From BMS3BBIN04 sp964552465 (GTDB lineage Bacteria > Electryoneota > Electryoneia > Electryoneales > Electryoneaceae), in assembly GCA_964552465.1 (NCBI GenBank), contig CAZKGR010000002.1, positions 124,001 through 188,000 of the forward strand: DNA of 64,000 nucleotides, in the 5' to 3' direction. The position numbers and the translations under genes were made by a program. The notes under the pieces are model-generated. The model worked only from the letters and a program-made list of their open reading frames with translations, did not search any database and was not told the origin of the DNA. This document shows, one piece after another, positions 17,335-26,835 of the stretch (position 1 is its first letter; the number at the start of each line of letters is the position of its first letter).

Positions 17335-18846
17335 CTAGATCCCGTGAATGGCGAACCACACGGTGCGCCACAGGATCACCATGTCCGTCGTGATCGAACG
17401 GTTCTGGATGTAATACAGGTCATAATCCAGATTGTCATGGATCGCAATCGAACGATCAGCAGAAATCTGCCACAACCCAGTGATTCCCGGCTTGACCTGT
17501 AGGCGAGCACGTTGGAAACGGTTGTATTTGTCAACGATGAACGCCATCTCCGGGCGTGGACCAACCAGGCTCATATCACCCGCAAACACATTGAATAACT
17601 GTGGCAGTTCATCAAGAGAACTCTTACGCAGGAAACGACCGGACCGTGTGATACGCGGATCGAACTTGGTGCTCGGACTGACTGCATACTTGGGAGCGTC
17701 TACGTGCATACTTCGGAACTTGTGCATTTTGAACGATTTCCCGTTCTTGCCGATACGTTCCTGAGTAAATAAGATCGGACCTTTACTGTCTAGTTTAACC
17801 CAAAGCGCAATCAGAATGAGGATTGGTGAGAAGGTAATCAGCATCAACGAAGTGGCGATGAAATCCACCAATCTCTTCATCTTGTCATAGTAAATACGTT
17901 CCGGCGCCCGTCGCTCACGTAGCAGCACCTGCCCACCGGCATACGTTGCAATCACCGACATCGTTGGGATACGGCCGATGCTCGGCAACATGCTGACCAC
18001 GAGATTTCGATTCTCACACATACGTAAAATTGAAACAATCTGTTCATGCGGCATTAACGGATCGTTGATCCAGATCTCTTCAATCGCATGACGCTTGAGG
18101 AAATGTTCCAATTGCGAATAATCACCCAGGACGGGTACCGATCCGACCAAGCCACGGCTTTCCGTTTCGATGTAGGCGCCATTAGTAACTGGCTCACCTG
18201 TCAGGAAACCGACCGGTAAATATCCGGGATCCCAGCAGGAAAGCGCTTGCCGGAGCACGTACGGACCATCCTTATGCGTTCCAAGGATCAGCAGCTTACG
18301 TGTACGGACAGGTTTGTCGTAATGCTTGGAGAGGAATGCGACAGACAACGTCTTCTGAAGAACAAGCACCAAGGGCACGATAATAATCGCGATGGTCAAC
18401 AACTCGCGTGTGTCGGCATGATCCTGTGCATACAGGAACGGAGGGAAGACCACCAACATGACCATCGTCAGAGATCGAATGAAACGACGGTCACCATCCA
18501 GCTTCATGTGGTTCAGGTTAGGATTATATGTGCCCTGCCATAACATGATGATAACAGCAAGTATGGCCGATATTGCCCCGTAAACGGCCACTTCTTCAAA
18601 CGAAAGGGGCAGTTTATCTCCTATGGTAAAGAAGTTAGTTGTCTCGGAAATCGAATGAGCGATTAACAAGCTACCGAAAACCGTAAGCCAGTCGATGAAG
18701 ACCAGCAATGCGCGCATTGCATTGCGCGACCGTCCTGTTGCAATCTGACGCTTTATCACTGGGGGCTGGGCGGACGTCGTCCGCTGACCATTTGTCGAAG
18801 GATCAGCAACAGAAATAGGGGGACGTTTTTTGAGTATCGTTTCCAT
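17335..18846 (-). CDS. Polyprenyl-phosphate sugar-1-phosphate transferase (WbaP/CpsE-like)
   Basis: Initiates repeat-unit assembly by moving a sugar-1-phosphate from UDP-sugar to undecaprenyl phosphate. About 503 residues. The N-terminal half has four or five helices and a nucleotide-binding-like domain (TRKLLILGTHKDGPYVLRQA). The C-terminal bacterial sugar-transferase domain has KRLVDFIATSLMLITFSPIL, FTQERIGKNGKSF, KFRSMHVDA, SLDELPQLFNVFAGDMSLVG, GPRPEM and KPGITGLWQ, all intact. Start uncertain: ATG 18846 has GGAG upstream but overlaps the preceding gene by about 90 bases; GTG 18882 and ATG 18717 are alternatives. Sugar specificity cannot be read from sequence. Confidence 0.93.
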   Translation of the reverse strand: METILKKRPPISVADPSTNGQRTTSAQPPVIKRQIATGRSRNAMRALLVFIDWLTVFGSLLIAHSISETTNFFTIGDKLPLSFEEVAVYGAISAILAVIIMLWQGTYNPNLNHMKLDGDRRFIRSLTMVMLVVFPPFLYAQDHADTRELLTIAIIIVPLVLVLQKTLSVAFLSKHYDKPVRTRKLLILGTHKDGPYVLRQALSCWDPGYLPVGFLTGEPVTNGAYIETESRGLVGSVPVLGDYSQLEHFLKRHAIEEIWINDPLMPHEQIVSILRMCENRNLVVSMLPSIGRIPTMSVIATYAGGQVLLRERRAPERIYYDKMKRLVDFIATSLMLITFSPILILIALWVKLDSKGPILFTQERIGKNGKSFKMHKFRSMHVDAPKYAVSPSTKFDPRITRSGRFLRKSSLDELPQLFNVFAGDMSLVGPRPEMAFIVDKYNRFQRARLQVKPGITGLWQISADRSIAIHDNLDYDLYYIQNRSITTDMVILWRTVWFAIHGI

Positions 18847-19562
18847 AAGCGTCTCGGCTCCATCACCAACCGAAAAAGCCACTCAAGTCCACTCTTTTGA
18901 ATCTGCTTCGGGGCTTGAGTCACTCTCCCGGTATGAAAATCAAAGGCGGCACCAACTCCTATCTGAACAGAACCGCCCAACTTCTCTACATGATCAGCCA
19001 TCCACCGCTCCTGCTTCGGTGTACTCAAGCCAATCCAAACAATATCTGCACCAGAGTCACGTATTGTCGTGACTACGTCTTCATCCTCTTCCGGAGTGAG
19101 TGGCCTGAACGGAGGCGAATATGTACCCACAACCTGCAAACCTGGAAACCGTTCCTGCATACGTTCACTTAAAAGCTCCGGAACCTCTTCATCTCCACCA
19201 TAGAAGAAATGCTTGAATCCAGCATCCGCTTCAGCACTTCGTTTCATCACCGCGAGAAACAAATCCGGCCCGTAACAACGTGTTACATGACGACGGCCGT
19301 AATAATGATTCATCCACACCAGCGGCATGCCATCCGGCACAACCATACCAGCTTTGTTATGAATACGCCTTACTTCGGGATCCTTACGACTCTCCATGAC
19401 CCCATGCATGCCAGTACACGTGACATACGTTGGCTGTTTTACCTTGATCCAATGCTCAATCGTCTGTACAGCATCAGCGAGCGAAACACTGCTGACTTTA
19501 ACACCTAAAACCTCAATACTGTCGGGCGCGTGCACATGCTCTCCACGTCGGATCCAGGTCAA
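18756..19562 (-). CDS. WecG/TagA/CpsF-family glycosyltransferase
   Basis: Adds the second sugar, typically N-acetylmannosaminuronate or ManNAc, to a polyprenyl-linked primer. 268 residues. Family motifs: VTCTGMHGVMESRKDPEVRR (variant of the TxN.e....a motif), AGMVVPDGMPLVWMNHYYG, VTRCYGPDLFLAVM, YGGDEEVPELL, GADIVWIGLSTPKQERWMAD, and the terminal IGVGAAFDFHTG and GLEWLFRLVMEPRRLWKRY. The start is unsure (TTG 19562 or GTG 19535). Translation runs into the sugar-transferase gene with overlapping ends, so the first two assembly steps are probably co-expressed. Confidence 0.92.
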   Translation of the reverse strand: MTWIRRGEHVHAPDSIEVLGVKVSSVSLADAVQTIEHWIKVKQPTYVTCTGMHGVMESRKDPEVRRIHNKAGMVVPDGMPLVWMNHYYGRRHVTRCYGPDLFLAVMKRSAEADAGFKHFFYGGDEEVPELLSERMQERFPGLQVVGTYSPPFRPLTPEEDEDVVTTIRDSGADIVWIGLSTPKQERWMADHVEKLGGSVQIGVGAAFDFHTGRVTQAPKQIQKSGLEWLFRLVMEPRRLWKRYSKNVPLFLLLILRQMVSGRRPPSPQ

Positions 19563-19913
19563 GATTCTTCACACGTTACAACAGTTTCGCTTGAGATCCA
19601 AAGAAGCTACATCATGTCCCAGATTACCGCAAGCAAAATGTCGAATATTTTGTCTTTTAATTGTTAGATTCAATGCCGAATCTTGAGGCCAGAGAGCAGA
19701 GTATTAGTATCGCTCACCAACTAGGAAAATTTATACCGGAACCCATTGCTTTCTGTTATATTTGAGTTGTCTCTTTATGATCTTGAGAGCAACATGCACG
19801 TTTGATCAACTGGATGTCGTGACTCCCATCACTCAGCGCCTTCAACGTGCAATCTGTACATTACTGAACCGGGCGCAGGCAGATGATCAATATAGGCGAG
19901 CAAGCTGAAGGAC
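19563..19913. promoter_or_regulatory. Divergent intergenic region of the polysaccharide locus
   Basis: 351 AT-richer bases between divergent genes; no coding frame stands out. It must hold promoters for both the WecG unit and the Wzi/Wza/Wzc unit. An inverted repeat AGATTC-6-GAATCT lies at 19666-19683; its role is unknown. I see no convincing -35/-10 pair. Confidence 0.35.
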
Positions 19914-21602
19914 GTGGTGAATCATACGAATAAAATCATTCGATTGCTGCGAGCTATTGTTACGCGTCTTCCGATCCTGGTCTCAGTCATTCTGATTGTG
20001 CCGTGTGTTCAAGCGGGTATTCATTCCCAGCATGACATCTATCCATTTCTCCATCGTGCATGGTTGTATGGTGCAACCGAGCAATTCGCACCAACAACCA
20101 GGCCGCAACCGATCCCGGAACTTATCGAACGCTTGCTCGAAATCAACCAGTATCGAGATAAGCTGCCAGCATCCGAACAAGCTGAATTAGCTGAACTCCT
20201 TAACGAGTTTTCAATCTATGATCATAAGGAACAGATAGAACTTCAGCCACTTCGTTGGACAGAGTTTCTGCCCAACGGATCGCCACTGTTTCGGCATGGA
20301 GCACACTTGAGTGCAGCCCGGCAGGGTGATCTGAGAGTCAGCTTCGATCCGATTATCGCGTGGCAAGGAATCTATGATGAAGACTATCACGATGAGATAC
20401 TGCTGAGGTCGGTTATTGGAGTTGACATCCAGACGGCATTCGGAGACAACTGGATTGCAGGTATCCGTTTTACAGACACAGCCGAATACAATCAGAATGA
20501 AAACGTCGGGGTATACTCTCCAGCGCCCGGAAAGATCGCATCGGTGTCACCAGCAGGAGCAGCCTCATCGTTCGATGAAACACGAGCCTATCTCGAATAC
20601 CAGAATGAGTACATCGGTCTAGGGATCGGACGTGATCGGCTGGAATATGGATCGATGTTGGATCAAGGCCTGATTCTCTCAGGAGAGGCACCGGCATTCA
20701 TCTATTTGCAACTGCGCGCGCAAATGAAGCCGTGGTTGTTCTTCGATTATTTCCATGCGCGGCTGGACCCAGCTCCGGTTGAAGAAGAAGTGTATTACAC
20801 TTCGCCCAGCGGTAAACAACGAAAAGTTGTGAACCAAAAGTGGCTGGCGGCTCACAGGCTGGAGGTTAATCCAACTCCTCGATTGCAAATAGGGTTCTCT
20901 GAGACGGTTATCTACGCTGAACGTGATCCTGAAGTTGGGTACATGATCCCGCTGAATATATTCTGGTCTGAGAATCATCATCAGGACCGGGATGACAACA
21001 TAGCCTGGGGTATCGATCTGCGGATCAAAATGCTTGATAGTGTTTCCATATATGCAGAGGGATTGCTGGATGAGACATCCCTGAGCGGCATATTCAGCGA
21101 CAAGCTGCACAACCGTACAGCGTACATGCTCGGAATTGATGCAATCGAGCCGTTGGGGTTGCGCGGAAGCCTGCTTCAACTCCACCTTACTCGACTTAGG
21201 CCGTATGTGTATTCCCACTGGTTTGCAGTGAGTGTATACGCCCACAATCGAGTTGCGCTTGGATCACCTATTCCACCTAATAGCGAAGTGATTGCGCTTC
21301 GATTTGAAAAGCGATTTGGTGGAATATGGACTGTCTCAGCGCTTGCCCAGCGGTTACAGCATGGGGAATCAACTCACGGCGGAGAGGCTGTCGGCGGCTC
21401 AATATTTGAGCTGGTTCCCGTTGGAAACAGGGATGCTCGATATCCATTGCTGAGTGGAGAAACGACAACTGCCTGGCGCGGAGAGATCAATGTCGAGTGG
21501 GAACCATTGGAGAATTTGACTCTCAGTGGACGTGTGGGCATCACTCGAGTAGAAAGTGAATCTCTCGCCTTGTTCCTGGCAGGATTTGCGTATAACCTCT
21601 GA
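19914..21602 (+). CDS. Wzi-like outer-membrane capsule assembly protein
   Basis: 562 residues. GTG start behind GAAGGA (GTG 19917 equally possible). Residues 1-34 form a signal peptide (LPILVSVILIVPCVQA). A short helical region follows (YPFLHRAWLYGA, IPELIERLLEI), as in proteins of the Wzi type, and then a long alternating beta pattern ending in GVGITRVE-like strands and a final ...FAYNL, expected for an outer-membrane barrel. Motif YGLGIGRDRLEYG-like (residues about 225-245) and FFDYFHARLDP are typical of the family. It probably anchors or organises exported polysaccharide at the surface. Assignment rests on overall architecture and context with wza/wzc. Confidence 0.7.
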   Translation: MVNHTNKIIRLLRAIVTRLPILVSVILIVPCVQAGIHSQHDIYPFLHRAWLYGATEQFAPTTRPQPIPELIERLLEINQYRDKLPASEQAELAELLNEFSIYDHKEQIELQPLRWTEFLPNGSPLFRHGAHLSAARQGDLRVSFDPIIAWQGIYDEDYHDEILLRSVIGVDIQTAFGDNWIAGIRFTDTAEYNQNENVGVYSPAPGKIASVSPAGAASSFDETRAYLEYQNEYIGLGIGRDRLEYGSMLDQGLILSGEAPAFIYLQLRAQMKPWLFFDYFHARLDPAPVEEEVYYTSPSGKQRKVVNQKWLAAHRLEVNPTPRLQIGFSETVIYAERDPEVGYMIPLNIFWSENHHQDRDDNIAWGIDLRIKMLDSVSIYAEGLLDETSLSGIFSDKLHNRTAYMLGIDAIEPLGLRGSLLQLHLTRLRPYVYSHWFAVSVYAHNRVALGSPIPPNSEVIALRFEKRFGGIWTVSALAQRLQHGESTHGGEAVGGSIFELVPVGNRDARYPLLSGETTTAWRGEINVEWEPLENLTLSGRVGITRVESESLALFLAGFAYNL

Positions 21603-21739
21603 CTTGCCCTGAAAGCCGGAGGTTTAACGGCGATTTGATAGTTATCCAAAGCGGTATGAGCAGAATTTTGTATTCTGTATCTGCTTACTAATATCGCGCT
21701 TTTACGGTATTTTGCTAACGGTTTCTACAGGAGTTCAGA

Positions 21740-22720
21740 TTGACGAGTGAAAAGGCTTACCACGGTGTATATATGCACCGCTTCATAGTCATGCTGGTAC
21801 TGGCTATGTTGGCTGTTGTGACGGTACTTTCGGACGTATACGCTGCAAAAACCATTGATATGGGCGACCACTTGCAAATAAGTGTGCTCGGGGCTCCCGA
21901 ATTTAACCGTCTGGTGAAAGTCGAATCCGATGGTACGGTAGCTTATCCGTATCTAGCTGAGATTCCAGTTGTCGGCATGACGACGGCGGAAATGCAGACG
22001 TTACTCGTTACAATTCTGCGTCGCTACATGGACAATCCTGTTGTAGTAGTCGAAATGCCCGAAACCTATACTATTCAGGTCCAGGTTCTGGGGCAGGTTC
22101 GTCAGCCGGGCATGGTGCAAGTTCCGATAGGGACTGATGTTCAATCCGCATTATCTCTGGCGGGCGGTCCGGCTGAACACGCAGATCCGAGCCGAGTCCA
22201 CATCCTTCGTCCGGCAGGCACAAGCGCTAGCGGCGAAACTGAGTGGGTGAAGATCGATTCCAATCTGCGTGAGTTTCTCGCCAGTGGAGACATCAAAGAG
22301 CTCCCAACGCTGGAAGAGAACGATGTGGTGATTGTGCCCTCGATCACCAATGATACGTCCGTCATGGTCGTAGGTTGGGTTAATAAACCAGGAAACTATG
22401 TTCCGTATCCGGATTCTAACGTGCTGAACATGGTGCTCGCGGCTGGCGGTTTTAAACCAGATGCCGATCGGTCGAACTTGAAATATCTATATCAAGTTGG
22501 TCCGGGACAGTACGGTGAGCGAGAACTTGATATTGACCAGATAATCGATGATGCTCAGATAGCGCAGATTCCGGCTGTCAATGGCGGCGATGTCATCATT
22601 GTTTCCATGTATGATCCATTCTTTACGTGGGACAGGATGCTGGATCTGCTGAGAGATGTCAGCGTGATCGCCAGCGCATACTTGATCTATCTGCGTATTG
22701 ACAAGTTGCAGGTTAACTGA
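21740..22720 (+). CDS. Polysaccharide export protein, Wza/GumB-like
   Basis: Outer-membrane/periplasmic export channel component. AGGAG at 21730-21734 sets the TTG start at 21740, 326 residues. Signal segment FIVMLVLAMLAVVTVLSDVYA. Poly_export domain MGDHLQISVLGAPEFN (residues about 38-115), then two SLBB-type beta-grasp domains beginning IQVQVLGQVRQPGMVQVP and VMVVGWVNKPGNYVPYP. The C-terminus carries a membrane-like helix (VSVIASAYLIYLRI) consistent with the Wza alpha-helical barrel. There is no lipobox Cys, unlike E. coli Wza. It precedes the Wzc-like kinase, the standard order for a Wzy-dependent exporter. Confidence 0.93.
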   Translation: MTSEKAYHGVYMHRFIVMLVLAMLAVVTVLSDVYAAKTIDMGDHLQISVLGAPEFNRLVKVESDGTVAYPYLAEIPVVGMTTAEMQTLLVTILRRYMDNPVVVVEMPETYTIQVQVLGQVRQPGMVQVPIGTDVQSALSLAGGPAEHADPSRVHILRPAGTSASGETEWVKIDSNLREFLASGDIKELPTLEENDVVIVPSITNDTSVMVVGWVNKPGNYVPYPDSNVLNMVLAAGGFKPDADRSNLKYLYQVGPGQYGERELDIDQIIDDAQIAQIPAVNGGDVIIVSMYDPFFTWDRMLDLLRDVSVIASAYLIYLRIDKLQVN

Positions 22721-22852
22721 TACTCGCCTCCTGCAGTATTAGGACACAAGTTCGGCACTTGCAGGTGGCTTCATAACATACGTAATCCAGATGATTGGTC
22801 TGCAAAGACAGCAACCCAATCTGATGACGGTTTCAAACGAGTGGACTGACAG

Positions 22853-25078
22853 TTGAATACAAAGAGTACAGATCTGTTCCAGCAGGCTGAGTCGCTCAGC
22901 GCACGTGACATTTACGAACGGATTATGGGGGCGCTGCTCAAGCACCTCGTGCTGTTCGTAGTTTTCTTTGTTGTCACGCTTGCGGCTGGTGTGTTTATCG
23001 TGCTCCGCCTGCCACCAGTGTATATCTCAAAAGCAACCTTGATGTTTGGTGTGCAAACCAGCCCGCAGGCTATGGCCACCAGCACCTTGATTCCGGGGAT
23101 GAGCACTGTTGTGCCGCAAGATTACTTCAACTCGATCATCAACAGCGAATTCTTTCTGCGTCAGCTTGAAGAATCTTTGGACGCCTCTGGCTATTTGCCG
23201 GTTGGTCGCCCAACGATCGAGAAGGAGATCAATAAGTCCTTGGACTTCACAATTCAGAAGAATGGTTCCTTCCTTGACATCATAGCTGAATTACCCGACG
23301 CGACCGCAACCTATGCGTTGGTCAAGCACGCTGTTGATGTGTTCCAGGCTCGATCTGCCAGTCTGCAGGTGCAGGAGCTGAACAACACCATAGTTTTTCT
23401 TGATCAGCAGCTCGCGTTGTTGAGCGAAGAGATGGAAGTTGTCGAGCGTGAAGTCAAGGAGTTCGAGGAGCAGAACCAGATTACGCCTGGTAACGTTTTG
23501 GAAAGCAGTGTTTATTCACGACTCTACGCGTTACAGGATGAGCTGGCAGAAGCAGAGGTCATGCTATCGCTGACAGAGTTGAACCACAGCACATACAGCG
23601 CTGAATACCATCAACTCACCGAAAGTTCTGCTGCCGAATTAGGTGGCATGGATAATCCGGTTGTGAGGCAGATCCGTGCTGACTTGGAATCCCTCGAAGC
23701 ACGTCTGGTCGCACTTCCGGAAGGGAGTGCAGAACGCGAAACAATTCAGACACAAATCCAACGAGCACAGCAGGATCTGGTAGAAGCGATGACCGCTGCG
23801 GCGGGAGCTTCGAGTCTGAAAGCTGAACGTGGTGCAAAACTGGCGTCCGTCATCTCCCGCCTTACCGAGGCGGAGGTGCAGTTGACGAACCTGCGCAATA
23901 AAATTTCGTACGTCAACGCGCAGATCAAGGATTACCAGCGCCAGCACCCGGATCTGTTGGAATCTGCGCTCGAGTATTCGCGCATGCAGCGTTCACGGAT
24001 GGTGTTGCAACAGACTTACGACCTGATGATGACCAAACGCGAAGAAACTCGCGTTCAGGCTGCGTCCGAAACAGGTGGTGTAAAGGTTATTGATCCTCCC
24101 TTTATCCCGACGGAAGAGGAAGATCCACAGACGATGTTGCGTTTGATCATGACCGTCTTGATCGCGCTGATGGTCGCGTCATTCGGCGCGTACATGGCCG
24201 ATCTGTTTGACAATACGATTAAGAGCACGGAAGAAATTCAGAAGGAACTGAATGTCAGCGTGCTCGGCATGATCCCGTTCATCAATCCGAAGAAGGTGGA
24301 TTTCACACACGGCAATGGTCACAAACCGGTAATCAGCAGCAGTGGAAAGCCGTACCCGATCATCGCGTATATGCAGCCGCAAGATCCATCTGTTGAATCC
24401 TACCGTTCGCTACGAACCGGACTCGTCTTCTCCGCGGTTGACAAGCCGCTTGAATGTTTCACCGTTTCCTCTGCTGACCACGCGGATGGTAAAACACTGA
24501 CCAGTTGTAACCTGTCTCTCGCTTTTGCAATGGGTGGCAAGAAGACACTGCTTGTTGACTGCGACCTCCGTGTTCCTGACCAGCATCGTCTGTACGATGT
24601 GGAACGTACTCCCGGCCTGTCCGACCTGCTGGTTGGTCAGTGCGAATGGGATGAAGTATTTCGCAAGACGATGCACGAGAACCTGACGGTCGTTCCAGCT
24701 GGTTCACGTACTCCCAGCCCGTCCGACCTGCTCGCATCCGAGTCGATGAACCGGTTCCTCATGCGTGCGAAGCAGGAATATGATACCGTCATCCTCGATG
24801 CCCCGCCGATTCACGTCGCAATCGATGCGAAGATCCTGACCTCAAAGTCAGATGGTTTGGTGCTCGTCGCGCTCATGGAAAAGAACACGATGGCTGACCT
24901 ACGCAGCTGTATCGCGCAGGTGGACCAGGTGGACGGACGACTGTTCGGCGTAGTGTTCAACGGCATCAAGGTGAACAAGCTAAGCAGCAAGTACTACTAT
25001 GGTCGCTTCTTCAACGAGTATTATGGTGCCAAGAAGTACTATACGGAGAAGATCAAGAGCGAGCAGCAGAACGCCTGA
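22853..25078 (+). CDS. Wzc-like polysaccharide co-polymerase and tyrosine kinase
   Basis: 741 residues, TTG start with a weak ribosome site. The Wzz domain has helix LVLFVVFFVVTLAAGVFIV (about residues 32-55), PPVYISKATLMF, a long periplasmic coiled coil (about 180-400) and the second helix LIMTVLIALMVASFGAYMA. The cytoplasmic BY-kinase part has a P-loop ADHADGKTLTS, Walker A' TLLVDCDLRVPDQHRLY and Walker B DTVILDAPP. The C-terminus holds a tyrosine cluster (SKYYYGRFFNEYYGAKKYY), the expected autophosphorylation tail. It controls chain length and export with Wza. The co-polymerase and kinase are fused as in proteobacteria. Confidence 0.95.
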   Translation: MNTKSTDLFQQAESLSARDIYERIMGALLKHLVLFVVFFVVTLAAGVFIVLRLPPVYISKATLMFGVQTSPQAMATSTLIPGMSTVVPQDYFNSIINSEFFLRQLEESLDASGYLPVGRPTIEKEINKSLDFTIQKNGSFLDIIAELPDATATYALVKHAVDVFQARSASLQVQELNNTIVFLDQQLALLSEEMEVVEREVKEFEEQNQITPGNVLESSVYSRLYALQDELAEAEVMLSLTELNHSTYSAEYHQLTESSAAELGGMDNPVVRQIRADLESLEARLVALPEGSAERETIQTQIQRAQQDLVEAMTAAAGASSLKAERGAKLASVISRLTEAEVQLTNLRNKISYVNAQIKDYQRQHPDLLESALEYSRMQRSRMVLQQTYDLMMTKREETRVQAASETGGVKVIDPPFIPTEEEDPQTMLRLIMTVLIALMVASFGAYMADLFDNTIKSTEEIQKELNVSVLGMIPFINPKKVDFTHGNGHKPVISSSGKPYPIIAYMQPQDPSVESYRSLRTGLVFSAVDKPLECFTVSSADHADGKTLTSCNLSLAFAMGGKKTLLVDCDLRVPDQHRLYDVERTPGLSDLLVGQCEWDEVFRKTMHENLTVVPAGSRTPSPSDLLASESMNRFLMRAKQEYDTVILDAPPIHVAIDAKILTSKSDGLVLVALMEKNTMADLRSCIAQVDQVDGRLFGVVFNGIKVNKLSSKYYYGRFFNEYYGAKKYYTEKIKSEQQNA

Positions 25079-25103
25079 TTTTCAAGGATATTCTGATTTG
25101 TGT

Positions 25104-25152
25104 GCTCTCACCCGTGCCTCCCAAGCGGGAAAAGGGTGAGAGCTTTTGTTTT
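25104..25152 (+). terminator. Rho-independent terminator after the Wzc-like gene
   Basis: Perfect ten-base-pair stem GCTCTCACCC / GGGTGAGAGC with a 20-base loop and then TTTTGTTTT. It lies 25 bases past the stop. Confidence 0.8.
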
Positions 25153-25285
25153 ATAACACGTACCTCGAGTACGTACCGGGATGAGCTTGATGGGGATTGA
25201 AGATCCTCGCTGTTTTTCGTGTGATCGTTGTATGTGAATGATCCGGGACGATTGAGCTCATTTCCCGGACGAACAGGACATATCT

Positions 25286-26827
25286 GTGAGCGCAACACAA
25301 AATTCGCGCGGCACTCTTAACCGCTTGCTTACGGTCTTCGCAAAGGAGTCCGGTATTTCGCTCGCGGGTAGAGTGATCGGCACTGTATTGCAGTTAGCTA
25401 CCCACGCCATACTTACCCGTCTTTTAACCGTTCCTGAATATGGGATCTTCGTTCTAGCCTGGACGGTGAGCCAGTTTATAGCACTATTCGCACAGGTAGG
25501 GCTGGACAAAGGTGTCATCAAGTACGGAACTGAAGCGCTGAACCGAAAGGATGGCAGCCTTAGTTCTGTCCTGATTCAATCCATTGCTGTACATACACTC
25601 ATCGCGTTGCTGTTCAGCGCGGGGATGTATGCCAGTTCGCACTGGCTGGGTGTGAATGTCTTCCACAAGGAAGAACTCGTATCACCTTTGCGGTTGCTGG
25701 CGATCATGGTGCCGGTCCTATCAGGCATGCATGTGATTGTCGCAATTACGCGCATATCGAAGAAAATGACTTACAGTGTCGTCTGCGAGAAGATCTTGCA
25801 ACCGGCCAGCCAGTTCGGTCTGACAATCCTGTTTATCTCAGGGTTGGGCATGCGCGTGGACGGCGCGATTATCGCCATGGGCGCTTCGTATGGACTCGGT
25901 TTCCTGCTGGGTGTAGCGATGAGTCTGAAACTCTACGCGTTCACTGGCAGAAGCCGTCTGATCAATCTTCCCTTGGCATGGGACATTCTGAGGTATTCTT
26001 TCCCAACATCAATGGCAGCCGTGTTTGCAAAAACAAATAGTTGGGTTGACCGGTTGATGATTGGATATTTCCTGTTAGCTGGAAGCGTAGGGGTGTACCA
26101 TACGGCATCGAAGATTTCAGGGCTGTTCATGGTTCTGGCCAGTATGTTTCATGGGATCTTTGCCGTACTTGCTGCCGATCTGATTGCAAAAAAAGAAACA
26201 GAGAATCTCAACGGAATCTACCGGGCGAATACAAGATGGGGGCTGTATGTAGCCATGCCCCTTTTCCTGATTATACTTTTCCATGCGAATTCGATCATAC
26301 ATGTAGTTTTCGGCGCTCCGTACATACGCGGAGGTGGGCCACTTGTAGTCCTCGCAGCGGGTCAACTCGTTAATATTGGAACCGGATCCGTAGGCCTCGT
26401 ACTTATGATGGGTGGTCAGCAAAACCGCTGGATGATTACCACAATGATTATGTTTGCCGTCAATATCGTCGGCAATTTCCTCCTGATTCCGATCTGGGGA
26501 TTGTGGGGGGCAGCGATCGCAACTTCTGGATCTGTCGCAACCATGTTTATCATTGGTGCGCTCATGGCGCGCAAACATGTTGGCGTTTGGCCCTATGATC
26601 GCAGGTATTTCAAAGGCTTGCTGGCGGCTCTGATTGCATGCACGGTACCCCTTGGATTGAAGCTGGTGCCGATCACTAATCCGGTAGCTGAATTGCTGAT
26701 TAGTGCACCGCTGATTGTACTTGTATTTGGTATTGCTGTCACCATGCAGGGGCTGGACGAAGATGACCGTTGGATTCTAACTCGCGTACGCCGCCGTCTG
26801 GGTGGAGTGCGAAACATCACGGCCTGA
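25286..26827 (+). CDS. Wzx-type polysaccharide flippase
   Basis: Moves polyprenyl-linked repeat units across the inner membrane. 513 residues, GTG start with AGGA upstream. About twelve to fourteen hydrophobic segments of the MATE/MVF-like polysaccharide biosynthesis superfamily. Typical features are the opening FAKESGISLAGRVIGTVLQLATHAIL and LLTVPEYGIFVLAWTVSQF, the mid-protein YSFPTSMAAVFAKTNSWVDRLMIGYFL segment, and LIPIWGLWGAAIATSGS near the C-terminus. It is the first gene of a long plus-strand series of modification and polymerisation genes. Confidence 0.92.
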   Translation: MSATQNSRGTLNRLLTVFAKESGISLAGRVIGTVLQLATHAILTRLLTVPEYGIFVLAWTVSQFIALFAQVGLDKGVIKYGTEALNRKDGSLSSVLIQSIAVHTLIALLFSAGMYASSHWLGVNVFHKEELVSPLRLLAIMVPVLSGMHVIVAITRISKKMTYSVVCEKILQPASQFGLTILFISGLGMRVDGAIIAMGASYGLGFLLGVAMSLKLYAFTGRSRLINLPLAWDILRYSFPTSMAAVFAKTNSWVDRLMIGYFLLAGSVGVYHTASKISGLFMVLASMFHGIFAVLAADLIAKKETENLNGIYRANTRWGLYVAMPLFLIILFHANSIIHVVFGAPYIRGGGPLVVLAAGQLVNIGTGSVGLVLMMGGQQNRWMITTMIMFAVNIVGNFLLIPIWGLWGAAIATSGSVATMFIIGALMARKHVGVWPYDRRYFKGLLAALIACTVPLGLKLVPITNPVAELLISAPLIVLVFGIAVTMQGLDEDDRWILTRVRRRLGGVRNITA

Positions 26828-26835
26828 TACGGATC

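Noticed and set aside
24459..24560. Suspected loss of the kinase P-loop in the Wzc-like protein
   Set aside because: The sequence ADHADGKTLTS is a non-classical but normal BY-kinase Walker A; Walker A', B and the tyrosine tail are intact.
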